Positions 29,520-39,148 of a stretch of 64,000 nucleotides of DNA are shown here, piece after piece. The notes beneath the pieces were generated by a model, which ran no database searches, was not told the DNA's origin, and saw only the letters and a list, made by a program, of their open reading frames with translations. The DNA is from Marinifilaceae bacterium (GTDB taxonomy: Bacteria; Bacteroidota; Bacteroidia; Bacteroidales; Marinifilaceae): the NCBI GenBank assembly GCA_025210485.1, contig JAOARN010000151.1, positions 55,084 through 119,083 of the forward strand. The letters are read 5' to 3'. The translations under genes and the position numbers were made by a program. How positions within the stretch are numbered: position 1 is the first letter of the stretch; each line of letters opens with the position of its first letter.

Positions 29520-30233
29520 AATATTTAATTTTATGTGAATATATTATAAAATTCATGTTTTTATAAATTCGAAATCCCCTAAAAAAGAAACAATTGCAAG
29601 GCAATTCCAGAAAGAACGCCTTACAATTGTTATCGCATTTATATTGGTTTGTTGTGTTAAATAGGAATAGTATGTAGAAAATTTTAGCCATTTTAAACAC
29701 ATTTATAAACCAAAAAAACATTAGACGTTGATTAACTTAATAGGGTTTATATAAAATTAAGAATAAAATTTATAATAGACAATTATATTTTATCCGATTC
29801 AAGGACTTAAATTTAGGCTTCCAAGCATAAATAATGTATACCAATGAATACAGAAAGAGGTAAAAAAAACTCAACAGATAAGAAACATATTCCACAAACT
29901 GTTTTAGACAAAAAAAGAAATGCTTATTTCTAATTTACTAAAGATTTCTCATTAAAAATTTGGATATAAGCAAGGTACTATATCCGATTAAAAAAAATTC
30001 TTCAAGCGAGCTAGCTTAATATAATCAATACGGCACAAAGTTTGCTCTTAACATATCATTAATTTATGCTAATAAAACATAATTACATCAAATAAATAAA
30101 GGCATGTCTATAAAAATTTAAATTGTTAGCAAAATATATTTTATTTTTAAGCATAAAAGTGGAGCCAGAAACCACAAAAAAACAACGGGGCGTAACTGAA
30201 AAGCCATAAGAGTAGGAAATTAAATAAATAATT
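29520..30233. other. Intergenic region between divergent sodA and membrane-protein gene
   Basis: About 710 AT-rich bases. The only strong structure is the inverted repeat at 29589-29631. No RNA gene was recognised. Confidence 0.5.
29589..29631 (-). promoter_or_regulatory. Terminator-like hairpin in the sodA leader region
   Basis: On the minus strand AACAATTGTAAGGC pairs with GCCTTGCAATTGTT (14 bp, one G-U) around a 15-base loop and is followed by TTCTTTTTT, about 70 bases before the sodA ATG. It resembles an intrinsic terminator in front of the gene: an attenuator or the end of an upstream small RNA. Confidence 0.55.
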
Positions 30234-30815
30234 ATGAACAGTAAGTTTTTTACATTTATTAAGCCTTATTTATCTTTTATTGACAACGGTCAGATTTTTC
30301 ACAAACCCTTTAGCTGGCTTTACAAGCTGATAGCAATACTAAATTTAATAATGCCATTATACTTTTTGATTCTAGCAATTGATAACGGAATATTTGATAG
30401 TCCAGCAAAATTACTAACTGTTTTTATATTAGTCTGGATTTTAATAACATTCGCAGGTTGGATCAGTTTTCAGTTATGGTGGGATAGAAGACTAAAAGTG
30501 AAAAAGATGGAAGAAAATGAAGAGACTGGCACTTATGTATTTTCAAATTTGATTCAAACATTTGGTGAATGGTTAGGAACTTGGATAGGGATAGTCGGCA
30601 CAGGAGCAGCCCTGCTGATGACAATTATATTAGGAGATGACGCATACACATTGGCTCACCAATTAGGATTAGGCATTCTGAAGTCGGGTTGGATTTCGAT
30701 AGTATTAATGCCAGTTTATGGATTATTGATAATATTAGTGACCAAATTTTTATCAGAACAATTTAGAGCTATTACTTCAATTGCAAACAATTCAAAAAAT
30801 ATAAAATCGGTGTAA
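30234..30815 (+). CDS. Multi-pass membrane protein, unknown function
   Basis: This 193-residue protein has about four membrane segments: roughly 30-50 (LYKLIAILNLIMPLYFLIL), 58-82 (KLLTVFILVWILITFAGW), 115-135 (WIGIVGTGAALLMTIIL) and 150-172 (SGWISIVLMPVYGLLIILV). A polar loop after the second carries a basic-then-acidic patch (WWDRRLKVKKMEENEE). No family motif was recognised. It stands alone, divergent from sodA and convergent with tnaA. A real gene is likely from codon use and length, but no function can be given. Confidence 0.65.
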   Translation: MNSKFFTFIKPYLSFIDNGQIFHKPFSWLYKLIAILNLIMPLYFLILAIDNGIFDSPAKLLTVFILVWILITFAGWISFQLWWDRRLKVKKMEENEETGTYVFSNLIQTFGEWLGTWIGIVGTGAALLMTIILGDDAYTLAHQLGLGILKSGWISIVLMPVYGLLIILVTKFLSEQFRAITSIANNSKNIKSV

Positions 30816-30913
30816 ATTAAATTTTTAAATTTATAGTTATTGATGAACCAAACTTTTATTTTATATTAAATAGCGAATATTAAAATCATAATACAAGCCA
30901 ATAAATTAGAAAC

Positions 30914-30947
30914 AAAAAAAACCGAGTGAAATCAGATTTCACTCGGT
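30914..30947 (-). terminator. Terminator of tnaA
   Basis: ACCGAGTGAAATC and GATTTCACTCGGT form a 13-bp perfect stem with a one-base centre. On the minus strand it is followed by a run of seven or more T residues. Confidence 0.92.
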
Positions 30948-31000
30948 AATGAATTGATTTTATATACAAAATATAAAATCTATCACGAACATAAACTTTT

Positions 31001-32377
31001 CTAGATTCTATCTAATTTCACAGTGAAGTGACGCATAATTGGAGCTTCCTCAACAATTTTGTAACCATTTTTGATTTCATCGCGACGATCATAAACATTT
31101 TTCAATGCAGCAGCGATAACATCCATATGGTTGTTAGTATAAGTTCTACGAGGAAGAGCTAAACGTAATAATTCCAATTCTGGGTATCTATTTTCTCTAG
31201 TTTCAGGATCTCTATCGGCAAGTATAGCGCCAATTTCAACACCTCTAATACCAGCTTCAAGATACAATTCACAACCTAAAGTTTGAGCTTGAAATTCTTC
31301 TTTTGGAATATGTGGAAGAATTTTACGAGCATCAACAAAGATAGCATGTCCACCAACAGGTTTTTGGAAAGGAATACCATACTCTTCTAATTTAGATCCA
31401 AGATATTCAACTTGCTTAATTCTAGTTTCAAGGTAATCAAACTCAGTACCTTCATCCAAACCTTGAGCTAAAGCATTCATATCACGACCCGACATACCAC
31501 CATAAGTAACATATCCTTCATACATGATATTGAAAGTAGAAGCCTGATTCCAAAGCTCTTGATCTTTCATTGCGATAAATCCGCCCATGTTAACAATAGC
31601 ATCTTTTTTAGATGACATAGTTGCCATATCAGCGTAAGAATACATTTCAAGAACAATTTCTTTGATAGTTTTATCAGCATATCCGTCTTCACGTGTTTTG
31701 ATAAAATATGCATTTTCAGCAAAACGAGCAGAATCATAACAAACAGGTATACCGTACTTGTCAGCTAATGCGCGAACAGCCTTCATATTTTCCATAGAAA
31801 CTGGCTGTCCACCAGAAGTATTACAAGTAACTGTAACAATAATCATAGGAATTTGCTCTTTTGGATAAGTAGAAAGAACAGCTTCCAATTTTGTTAAATC
31901 AAGATTACCTTTAAAAGGGTGTTCTAATTCAGTTTCTTTAGCTTCATCAATAGTACAATCAATAGCTTTAGCTTTTCTAAATTCGATATGTCCTTTTGTA
32001 GTATCAAAATGTGAGTTGCCAGGAACAACATGACCTTCTTTAATCAAAACTGAGAACAACACATTTTCAGCTGCACGACCTTGGTGAGTAGGCAAGAAAT
32101 AATCAAAACCTAAGATGTTTTTCAATGCACTTTTCATATTAAAATATGAACGAGCACCAGCATAACTTTCGTCTCCCAACATCATAGCTGACCATTGTTT
32201 ATCACTCATTGCTCCTGTACCAGAGTCTGTTAACAAGTCGATAAATACATGGTCACTCTTAAGGCTAAATAAGTTATAGTTAGCTTCTTTTAACCATTGT
32301 TCTCTTTCTTCTCTTGTGCTTCTTCTGATGGACTCTACCATCTTAATCTTAAATGATTCTGCGAAAGGTAATTTCAT
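31001..32377 (-). CDS. tnaA: Tryptophanase
   Basis: This PLP enzyme splits L-tryptophan to indole, pyruvate and ammonia. The 458-residue product matches the beta-eliminating lyase family throughout: LTDSGTGAMSDKQW, THQGRAAENVLF, FDTTKGHIEF, DSARFAENAYF and the Schiff-base Lys in ATMSSKKDAIVNMGG. Tyrosine phenol-lyase was considered, but DSARFAENAYF (not DATRCVENAYF) and AGIRGVEIGAILADRD follow tryptophanase. It is monocistronic with its own terminator and a long (about 900-base) upstream region. Indole made here could act as a signal, as in enteric bacteria; that is inference. Confidence 0.95.
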   Translation of the reverse strand: MKLPFAESFKIKMVESIRRSTREEREQWLKEANYNLFSLKSDHVFIDLLTDSGTGAMSDKQWSAMMLGDESYAGARSYFNMKSALKNILGFDYFLPTHQGRAAENVLFSVLIKEGHVVPGNSHFDTTKGHIEFRKAKAIDCTIDEAKETELEHPFKGNLDLTKLEAVLSTYPKEQIPMIIVTVTCNTSGGQPVSMENMKAVRALADKYGIPVCYDSARFAENAYFIKTREDGYADKTIKEIVLEMYSYADMATMSSKKDAIVNMGGFIAMKDQELWNQASTFNIMYEGYVTYGGMSGRDMNALAQGLDEGTEFDYLETRIKQVEYLGSKLEEYGIPFQKPVGGHAIFVDARKILPHIPKEEFQAQTLGCELYLEAGIRGVEIGAILADRDPETRENRYPELELLRLALPRRTYTNNHMDVIAAALKNVYDRRDEIKNGYKIVEEAPIMRHFTVKLDRI

Positions 32378-33276
32378 CTTTATATCTTTTTAAAAATTTA
32401 AATACAAATTTGGTTTTATTGTTTAGAGTAAATCCTAATGAAAGGAAATCAAGGCACATAATTATAACATATCACTCATGTGACATGCATACATTATGGT
32501 TATTATGATAATACAACCCCATACTTATATATTTTCCATATAAGTTAAGGCATACATATTAGATTATTTTTATGAAAATTATAGGTAGGAATTACCTAGC
32601 ATAAAACGAATTCGTCTCTACGCTTAATATTGAGGTATACATTAGAAAAATCTTGGTAATAAAAATTCGTTGAATTCATAATATTACAAGCTTAATAAAT
32701 GATTTGATGCACAATATTAGTAAAAATAATGAATAAATAAAATTTCAATTTAAAATAAGACAAAAAATCAGGTGTTTTTTGTTTAATATTTTTAGGCTTA
32801 TATAGATTACTGTGTACCCAAGTTAGTTTACTTAATTAAATGTATTATACAATCTAGAAAATATATTATAGATTTATATTCAATATGATTAGTCTATAAT
32901 TAGGATTAATTATGAATATATAGCCCAAAGAAACATATAAACATAATAAACAAAAGCTCTAAATCAGTCCAAATATTTCCAAAACAAAAACTTTTATATA
33001 CAAAATATATTATGCATTTTTGCAGAGACTTTAAACAAGACTAAAAAACTACAAATCTGAGAATTAGATTTAATTAAATACAATACATAATATTTAAATT
33101 TATTGAACATATATGACTGAGCTAAAAAAATTTAGACAGACATAATGAATAATTTCACTATACAGACAAGACTCAAACTACTGCAAATTCTAATACTTAG
33201 ACAATCGAACTATATAATTTAGATATACAAAACAAAGAAGATCAACCAAATAAAACACAACCATAAAAGACACCCT
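32378..33276. other. Long divergent intergenic region upstream of tnaA
   Basis: About 900 very AT-rich bases between tnaA and the DUF3078 gene. I found no short leader peptide with tryptophan codons (tnaC-like), no convincing TAnnTTTG promoter at proper spacing and no strong hairpin. Confidence 0.45.
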
Positions 33277-34974
33277 ATGTTACAAAAATTACTTATTTTT
33301 TTGTTGGCTATTTTTCCAGCCATATCATACTCTCAAACTGATAGTATAAGTTCAAACAAAGCCTTAAAAGAGATAGATAAGGTAAAAAAAGACAGTGTTA
33401 CAAACAAGCAGTTAGACGTTTTAGTGAAAGACACTATCATACTATTATCTAATAGATTACCAAATGATTTATTGAAGGTGAAGAGTGCCAAATTAGAGGC
33501 TAGCAAGCCCGTTTTGATTGACAAGATAAATAAGACCTACAAAACTTCATTTGAAAATATAGACAATATAGGAATGAGGTATGTTTTTCGTGAACTTCAA
33601 GCAGAGTATTCTAATAATGATTCGATATCAAATGCTGTAAATGTACTCCTTGATTATGTTCAAAATGATAGTATTCGAAATATGGTATTATATTTAAAAG
33701 AATATGTAAAGAACAGAAAAACAGACGATGCGCTGAAAAGAATCAGAGCAGAAATAAAAAAAGAAGAGTTTGAGAATGAGCAACTTGCTCTAAGTATGAC
33801 AAAAAAGGAGCGCAAATACGAAATCGATGAGTCAACAATTAAATTATTGAATGACTATATTGAAAAAGATAGCGTAAATCTTTGGCTTAGGGAGATTTGT
33901 AGAGATTCTATAAACATTGGAGTTAAAAATATTATTGGCGATTCAGTAAAAATGTGGGTCAACAATGGCAAAAGAGAATTTAAGAGATTTTGGCTTAAGA
34001 AAAACAAAACGGATTCAATTGGGATTTGGGTTCAAAATGCAGAACAGGGAAATATCCGAATTTTAATAGATGATGATGTCTATCAAGAATCGGTAAACAA
34101 GACAAAAAAAAGTCTTATTAAAGAGAAACTTGAAGGTGCATTTAGTAAGAATGATTCAAAACTAGCTACTTTACAAAAATACAAAAGGCATGTAAGATAC
34201 TGGAAATTTGGATCGAAGATTAGCTTGAACTATACTCAAGGATATGTAAGTGAGAGTTATTCGAACGGTGGCGAGAGTTCCATGGCATTTCTTTTTGGTA
34301 GCGATTCTTATATAAATTACAAGAAAGGGAATAGTGTTTGGGATAATACTATCAACATAAAATTAGGAACTATTAAATCACCTGATGAAGAATTTAGAAA
34401 GAATGAAGATAAAATTGAACTTAATAGTAAATATGGACAAAGGGCATTTAAAAAGTGGTATTACACAGCTCAGTTTAATGCCAAGACACAAATGTTTGAT
34501 GGCTATGACTATCCTGATGAAGGACCTCGTGAATTAAAGACAAAATTCTTTGGTCCTGCTTATATCATAGGTTCTTTAGGTTTGGATTATAAGCCTAATT
34601 CTAGAACATCTCTATTCCTTTCTCCATTTACATCGAAATATACTGTTGTATCGGATACTGCACGAATCGATCAAACCTTGTATGGCATTGATGAAGATAA
34701 GAAGATAAAAAAGGAAGTTGGTGCTTTCTTAAATTTCAAACATAAATTTAAATTTTGGGAAGATTCTGAAATTGAGAATAAACTTAAACTATATTCAAAT
34801 TATGCAGAAGAAGCAAAAAACATAGATATAGACTGGGAGTTTTCATGGATATTACCACTCAACCAATATTTCACAACTAAGATAACAACCCATGTAATCT
34901 CAGATGATGATACTAGTTCGAAAATTCAGTTTAAGGAAAACCTATTATTCGGTTTAACATATTTCTTCAGATAG
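33277..34974 (+). CDS. DUF3078-type outer-membrane beta-barrel protein
   Basis: This 565-residue protein has a signal peptide (LLIFLLAIFPAISYSQ), an N-terminal helical, charged region (about 25-290) and a C-terminal beta-barrel-like domain (about 300-565) resembling DUF3078. Barrel landmarks are KFGSKISLNYTQGYVSE, FFGPAYIIGSLGLDYKPN, LFLSPFTSKYTVV and the terminal LFGLTYFFR, with a C-terminal aromatic. The coil-rich N-terminal extension, with repeated IxxDSxxxW-like segments, is longer than in many relatives. Function is unknown. A terminator follows directly. Confidence 0.78.
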   Translation: MLQKLLIFLLAIFPAISYSQTDSISSNKALKEIDKVKKDSVTNKQLDVLVKDTIILLSNRLPNDLLKVKSAKLEASKPVLIDKINKTYKTSFENIDNIGMRYVFRELQAEYSNNDSISNAVNVLLDYVQNDSIRNMVLYLKEYVKNRKTDDALKRIRAEIKKEEFENEQLALSMTKKERKYEIDESTIKLLNDYIEKDSVNLWLREICRDSINIGVKNIIGDSVKMWVNNGKREFKRFWLKKNKTDSIGIWVQNAEQGNIRILIDDDVYQESVNKTKKSLIKEKLEGAFSKNDSKLATLQKYKRHVRYWKFGSKISLNYTQGYVSESYSNGGESSMAFLFGSDSYINYKKGNSVWDNTINIKLGTIKSPDEEFRKNEDKIELNSKYGQRAFKKWYYTAQFNAKTQMFDGYDYPDEGPRELKTKFFGPAYIIGSLGLDYKPNSRTSLFLSPFTSKYTVVSDTARIDQTLYGIDEDKKIKKEVGAFLNFKHKFKFWEDSEIENKLKLYSNYAEEAKNIDIDWEFSWILPLNQYFTTKITTHVISDDDTSSKIQFKENLLFGLTYFFR

Positions 34975-34983
34975 AAGAAAGGA

Positions 34984-35015
34984 AGAGTGTTCAATAAATG
35001 AACACTCTTTTTTTT
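34984..35015 (+). terminator. Terminator of the DUF3078 gene
   Basis: AGAGTGTTC and GAACACTCT form a 9-bp perfect stem with a seven-base loop, followed by eight T residues. Confidence 0.88.
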
Positions 35016-35074
35016 ATATAGGTAATTGTATTTTTGATTACAACAAAATATTCGTAAACACTAATAATGACCAA

Positions 35075-35542
35075 ATGAAAAAAACAGAAGAGCTATCAAC
35101 TGGAAATAATTACACTGCTATAAATATTGGAAATCTTGATTCAGTAAAAGATTATTCATTAATACATCCAAAACTAGGCACCGAAATAAAAGGTAAACTA
35201 TTTTTAAAAGAACTAACAAAGTCGACAGGAACACAAATATCATTTACAAGCATTCCTGCTTATTCTGAGATAGGTTATTTTCACAAACATAGGAAAGATG
35301 AAGAGACATATATTTTCTTAAAGGGAGAAGGTAAATTCCAAATAGATGATGATTGTTTTGAGGTAAAAGAAGGCAGTATTGTCAGAGTAGCGCCTGATGC
35401 AATCAGAGGTTTAAAAAACAGCATGGACGATGAATTAGTATTTATATGTATACAATCAAAGGCGGACTCCTTAGAGGAACATAGTACTGAAGACGGTTAT
35501 AGATGTATCGTTGAAGATAAGGATAATCTTCTCACAAAATAA
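35075..35542 (+). CDS. Single-domain cupin protein
   Basis: This 155-residue cytoplasmic protein has a cupin barrel. Cupin motif 1 is present as GYFHKHRKDEETYIFLKGEG, with the two His and one Glu metal ligands, and motif 2 as GSIVRVAPDAIRGLKN, in which the usual metal-ligand His is replaced (PDAIRG instead of PxxxxH), so metal binding may be weaker or use three ligands. Small cupins include isomerases, dioxygenases and sensors, and sequence alone does not separate these. It appears monocistronic. Confidence 0.78.
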   Translation: MKKTEELSTGNNYTAINIGNLDSVKDYSLIHPKLGTEIKGKLFLKELTKSTGTQISFTSIPAYSEIGYFHKHRKDEETYIFLKGEGKFQIDDDCFEVKEGSIVRVAPDAIRGLKNSMDDELVFICIQSKADSLEEHSTEDGYRCIVEDKDNLLTK

Positions 35543-35821
35543 TCGATAGCTATTTTATCAACAATATTAAAATTAGGATAAAAACCACTCCTGCTTTTAT
35601 TATGCTAGATAAGACTTTTAAAAACATATAGTTTAGATTCAATAGAATGCAAAAACTAGCCTAGGGACTTTAAGAAGATGAAAATCCACAACAGTCAAAA
35701 GGGTAGTTTTTGCACTTTTAAAACAAAATATACTAAATACTAGCCTAAACTAAAATATTAGCTATCTCATAAACAAATTATCAGATTAATTGAGATATCA
35801 CAAAATTTCAGTGTTATATAT

Positions 35822-36880
35822 CTATTCACTATCAGAATATATATATGAAATCTCTGATACTATTTCATTGGTTGAGTTTAAAGATTTTGTTTCTTTTATA
35901 ATTCTTCCTTTAGCATCTTGCGTATAAGTAATAAATGCATTTAAAACAGCCTTACCTTCTGAATCAATTAAATATTCAACCTTATAATCACTATTATCTC
36001 TCCAAAATACTTTGGTATAATATGTTCTAGAGATATCTTTTTCTTGAGAATTTTGAAGTACATCCAGTTTTAATTCACCATCAATATAGTCGTAAATATG
36101 CTTTTCATTAAAATGTCCAGTAGATGTTTGTCCTTTTATGTATCTTACTTTCTTAGCTTCTTTATCATAAACATATACATTTCTGAAATCCTTATTTAAA
36201 TATTCTTCTATCAACTTACCAGAAGAATAATTACATGTATATTTATCTTTCTTATTTAGTAGATAATAATCGATCTCTCCGTTTTCTTTATAGAAATATT
36301 CATAAACTTCATATGGCTTATCTTCATTTGCTCGTTTCTTCTCCATCCTTACTAAATTATTTCCTATTTTAGGAAATTTGATATTAAAAAATACATAACC
36401 AAAATCAGAAGGAGTAGTATTGATTGCAGAAACCACCTCTATATCCAGTCTAGAAACTTGTCCTGCTTTTACAGAAAATTCTATATTTAATGGATTGTTA
36501 ACACTCGATGCCTTTTTAGAATTTTTAGCAGGAGTTGCAAACAAGGTCTCTCCATTCTTATTTTTCAGCGAAAAATGTGTAAGCTCATACTTAGTTCCTT
36601 CTTCTAATGTTATTTCTTCAGTAGAATAATTATCGCTATTCCATTTATTTACTTTTATTTCTTTTAAAGTATAGTCTTTGTATACGCTTCCATTTTTCTT
36701 GATTGTAATTACTGCTTTTACAATCTCATTTTCTTCGGTAAGTGCAGATTTTGTTTGTTTACTATTTGAATTTTGAAAGGCAAAAGACAATACTCCTTCT
36801 CCCTTTATTTCTTTATCTTTATCACAAGAAGTCAAACCCAATATAACAACTGACACTAATAATAAAATTAAATTTTTCAT
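35822..36880 (-). CDS. Lipoprotein with beta-rich body, unknown function
   Basis: The chosen start is the ATG at 36878-36880, giving 352 residues and a clean lipoprotein signal, MKNLILLLVSVVILGLTSCDKD. An upstream in-frame ATG would add 13 residues with no signal logic. After the anchor come a probable Ig-like or DUF4493-like strand region (residues 20-150) and a second half rich in Tyr and charged residues with short antiparallel repeats such as YEYFYKENGEIDYYLLNKKDKY (landmarks EYFYKENG, YLLNKKD), resembling RHS/YD-like or tandem beta-hairpin repeats. No catalytic motif was seen. Function is unknown. Confidence 0.6.
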   Translation of the reverse strand: MKNLILLLVSVVILGLTSCDKDKEIKGEGVLSFAFQNSNSKQTKSALTEENEIVKAVITIKKNGSVYKDYTLKEIKVNKWNSDNYSTEEITLEEGTKYELTHFSLKNKNGETLFATPAKNSKKASSVNNPLNIEFSVKAGQVSRLDIEVVSAINTTPSDFGYVFFNIKFPKIGNNLVRMEKKRANEDKPYEVYEYFYKENGEIDYYLLNKKDKYTCNYSSGKLIEEYLNKDFRNVYVYDKEAKKVRYIKGQTSTGHFNEKHIYDYIDGELKLDVLQNSQEKDISRTYYTKVFWRDNSDYKVEYLIDSEGKAVLNAFITYTQDAKGRIIKETKSLNSTNEIVSEISYIYSDSE

Positions 36881-37527
36881 TTCTTTAGTTTTAAATTTAA
36901 AAGTCAAAACTAAAATCATTTATACTTTTTTTTGTGTCCAAAAACTTGATATATGTGTTCAAAATTTCTAGACAATTTTCAATAAACGCATTTTTACAGG
37001 TAAACTACTGCTAGCTAACATAATAAATGCAATGTGGATCTTTTTACTTTTTTAAAATTTCAGGTACAGTATGGAAGATTATTTAAATTAGAATTTATAC
37101 AGAATCTATGGGACTATAAAAGCTGTGATCTTGGTAAACATAAAGGATCAGTATAACTACATAGTGGTTTAATTTTAAACATTATTTATTAATGCAAATT
37201 TCAGGATTACAGCCTTTTATTTTTTATATTACAATGCTCAATGCCTTTCAGGCATAATTTTACACTTGTTATATTATAATTTGTGGAGTATTTTAACAAT
37301 AATATTTTTACCATTTTTTCTATTATCATAAATATTCCTTTCATAAAATGATTTATACCTTTTCTTATACAGTTTATCTACACTAAAAGCATAATTTCAT
37401 GTAGTCCACCTATCATTTAAACTGAGCTATCTTTAAGGATTGTTTTGAACACATGCCTAAATCAAAGTAGCAAAATAAAAAGAAAGCTTAAGCATTAGAG
37501 ATACTAGCAGTTAACATCTGTAATCTT
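36881..37527. other. Intergenic region holding repeat copy B
   Basis: About 650 bases without a gene. The dispersed repeat copy B occupies 37145-37424. Confidence 0.55.
37145..37424 (+). repeat. Dispersed repeat element, copy B (short form)
   Basis: Matches the two ends of copy A (28130-28791): the first ~85 bases (GGTTTAATTTT...TTATTAATGCA...TTACAGCC) and the last ~130 bases (TTTAACAATAAT...CATAAATATTCCTTTCAT...TTTAAACTG). It lacks the large palindrome and keeps only one GCCTTTCAGGC unit. Confidence 0.75.
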
Positions 37528-38354
37528 TCACTTTTTTAAATATTGCTTTGACATTTCGTATGCAATAATCATCCTCTTTCGAAATACACCTTAACGATAA
37601 TTTCCGAAATTACCACTCGCCTGAATCACCCTATGACAAGGGATTATTGGCTATAGCGGTACCAACAACAGGTGAAGCTTTTGGATTATTTATTTGTTTT
37701 GCAATATCACCATAAGAACTCAAATGACCTGTAGGAATAGATAAAAGAGCAGCCCATACTTTTACTTGAAACTCGGAAGCCTTTAAATGTAGTTTCACTT
37801 CCTGTGGATTATTAAAATCAGAATTAAATATATCGACAACACTATTGTGCACTAAATCTTTTCGTTCCTGAAAACATGCTTTAGGATAAGAATTTTTAAG
37901 TTCTTCCAAAGCCCTAGACCTACTGTCAGCAAAAGAGATATTGCAAATACCCTTTAAACTAGAGGCTATTAAAATCTCACCAAAACAGCTATCATACAAC
38001 CCATAACTTAGACTTAAATTTTCGGCTCCATTTTTATATTCTATAGCTGTCATTGCTTCAATTTTCACAAACATATCATGCAAACTAGATGTGTTTGCCA
38101 AACCAAGTTCGAATGAACTTTGCTCTATATTTTTATTCTTTAGTAAGTCTTTTGCATTTTGAATATTGAGAAAATGCAGATATTTTTTTTGGAGAAATAC
38201 CAAGCCATTCTTTGAAAATTCTTTGCAGGTGAAAAACACTCATATTCATCTCCTCTGCCAATTGAGCTAAACTAGGCTGTAATGTGTAATTTTTATTCAA
38301 AAAAGATAAGGCAGGGGCAATTTTATTATAATAATCGAATTTGGTATCTTTCAT
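37528..38354 (-). pseudogene. Broken ada-like HTH / O6-methylguanine-DNA methyltransferase
   Basis: The relatives are about 280-residue fusions of an AraC-type HTH domain with an alkyltransferase. Here three lesions are visible. First, the HTH part (SVFHLQRIFKEWLGISPKK) leaves frame at an eight-A run near 38182-38189; with seven A residues it would continue KKYLHFLNIQNAKDLL. Second, the frame reading KASPVVGTAIANN stops at 37631, while the active-site IIPCHRVIQASGNFGNYR lies in another frame right there, which implies a small deletion. Third, a TAA (37591-37593) replaces the expected Trp codon in YRWG, after which GVFRKRMIIAYEMSKQYLKK resumes. It is probably non-functional. Confidence 0.85.
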
Positions 38355-38363
38355 TGATTATAT

Positions 38364-38385
38364 TGGTTCGAAAACAAACGAACCA
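38364..38385. promoter_or_regulatory. Inverted repeat upstream of the ada-like pseudogene
   Basis: TGGTTCG-AAAACAAA-CGAACCA is a perfect 7+7 palindrome 10 bases upstream of the ATG. It could be a relic operator; this is inferred from position only. Confidence 0.35.
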
Positions 38386-38512
38386 GAGCTATTTGGAGAA
38401 CGAGATTAAAAGAGCAATCAGTTTGATTTATACATAATGTTATTATAGACCAATAAATTTCAATTATGCATCAAAACTCGCTTATCCATATAGGTTTTCG
38501 TGCTTTATTATT

Positions 38513-39148
38513 TCACTTTTTAAATAAATACTGAATTGTTGTGTAGAATTCATTATACTTTCCATTATTACTATCTTTCTCAATCAAGTATCCATTAACG
38601 AAAGAGTCCAGTTCTTCCTCTGTTAAATCTCCATCTAAAAAAGGTTCAATTGCATTTTTTCTGAGATCAATTAACTTTTCAATATTTAATTGAAGTCTCT
38701 CGATTGTTGTTTCTGCCTTTTTATTATCTGCTTGAGAAGGGATAATATGCCCATCAGCTCTATAAGAGAAATGCTCTTCACAGTCTGTATCAAGTGGTGA
38801 AATTAATAGATTATCGTCATACCAATTCTTCTTGCTATTTCCACAATGAAGTGGTTCACCGTGATTAACATTTCTTTGGCAGGAACACAATAAATTGGCG
38901 TACTCTAACTGCAACTCTGGAAATTCATTTTGATCCTTAGGTTTAAAATGTTCAATATGATAATCATTGTTTTTCAGTTCTCTTTCACAGTAACAACAGA
39001 TATAGCCTTGCTCATCTAATAATGATTGAAATACTTTTTGTTTTTCAGGATTTTGCAGTTCATTATATGTAGGTTGCCAATTTTCATTTTCTTTATTTTT
39101 CCAATCACTAAACTCAGTTGGTTCCTGATTTTTATTTATAAATTTCAT
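38513..39148 (-). CDS. ptuB: Septu defence HNH nuclease PtuB
   Basis: This 211-residue HNH-type protein is the presumed nuclease of a Septu anti-phage system. The zinc/HNH core is visible: CCYCERELKNNDYHIEHFKPK, with two Cys and the catalytic His, then NLLCSCQRN and HCGNSKKNWYDD with further Cys/His, and a helical C-terminal half. This pattern fits the TIGR02646-type HNH proteins found beside Septu and Ec78 retron ATPases. It overlaps the upstream ATPase gene by an ATGA, so expression is coupled. No reverse transcriptase is nearby, so a retron is excluded within this window. Confidence 0.87.
   Translation of the reverse strand: MKFINKNQEPTEFSDWKNKENENWQPTYNELQNPEKQKVFQSLLDEQGYICCYCERELKNNDYHIEHFKPKDQNEFPELQLEYANLLCSCQRNVNHGEPLHCGNSKKNWYDDNLLISPLDTDCEEHFSYRADGHIIPSQADNKKAETTIERLQLNIEKLIDLRKNAIEPFLDGDLTEEELDSFVNGYLIEKDSNNGKYNEFYTTIQYLFKK

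Noticed and set aside
29509..29721. 70-codon minus-strand frame upstream of sodA
   Set aside because: It runs through the leader hairpin, is Phe/Cys/Asn-biased as expected for random AT-rich DNA, and has no family likeness.
31001..32377. Tyrosine phenol-lyase
   Set aside because: Residues around DSARFAENAYF and AGIRGVEIGAILADRD follow tryptophanase rather than tyrosine phenol-lyase.
37631..38354. Programmed frameshift in the ada-like gene
   Set aside because: The A run could be slippery, but the second frame break at the active site and the later TAA make regulated frameshifting unlikely.
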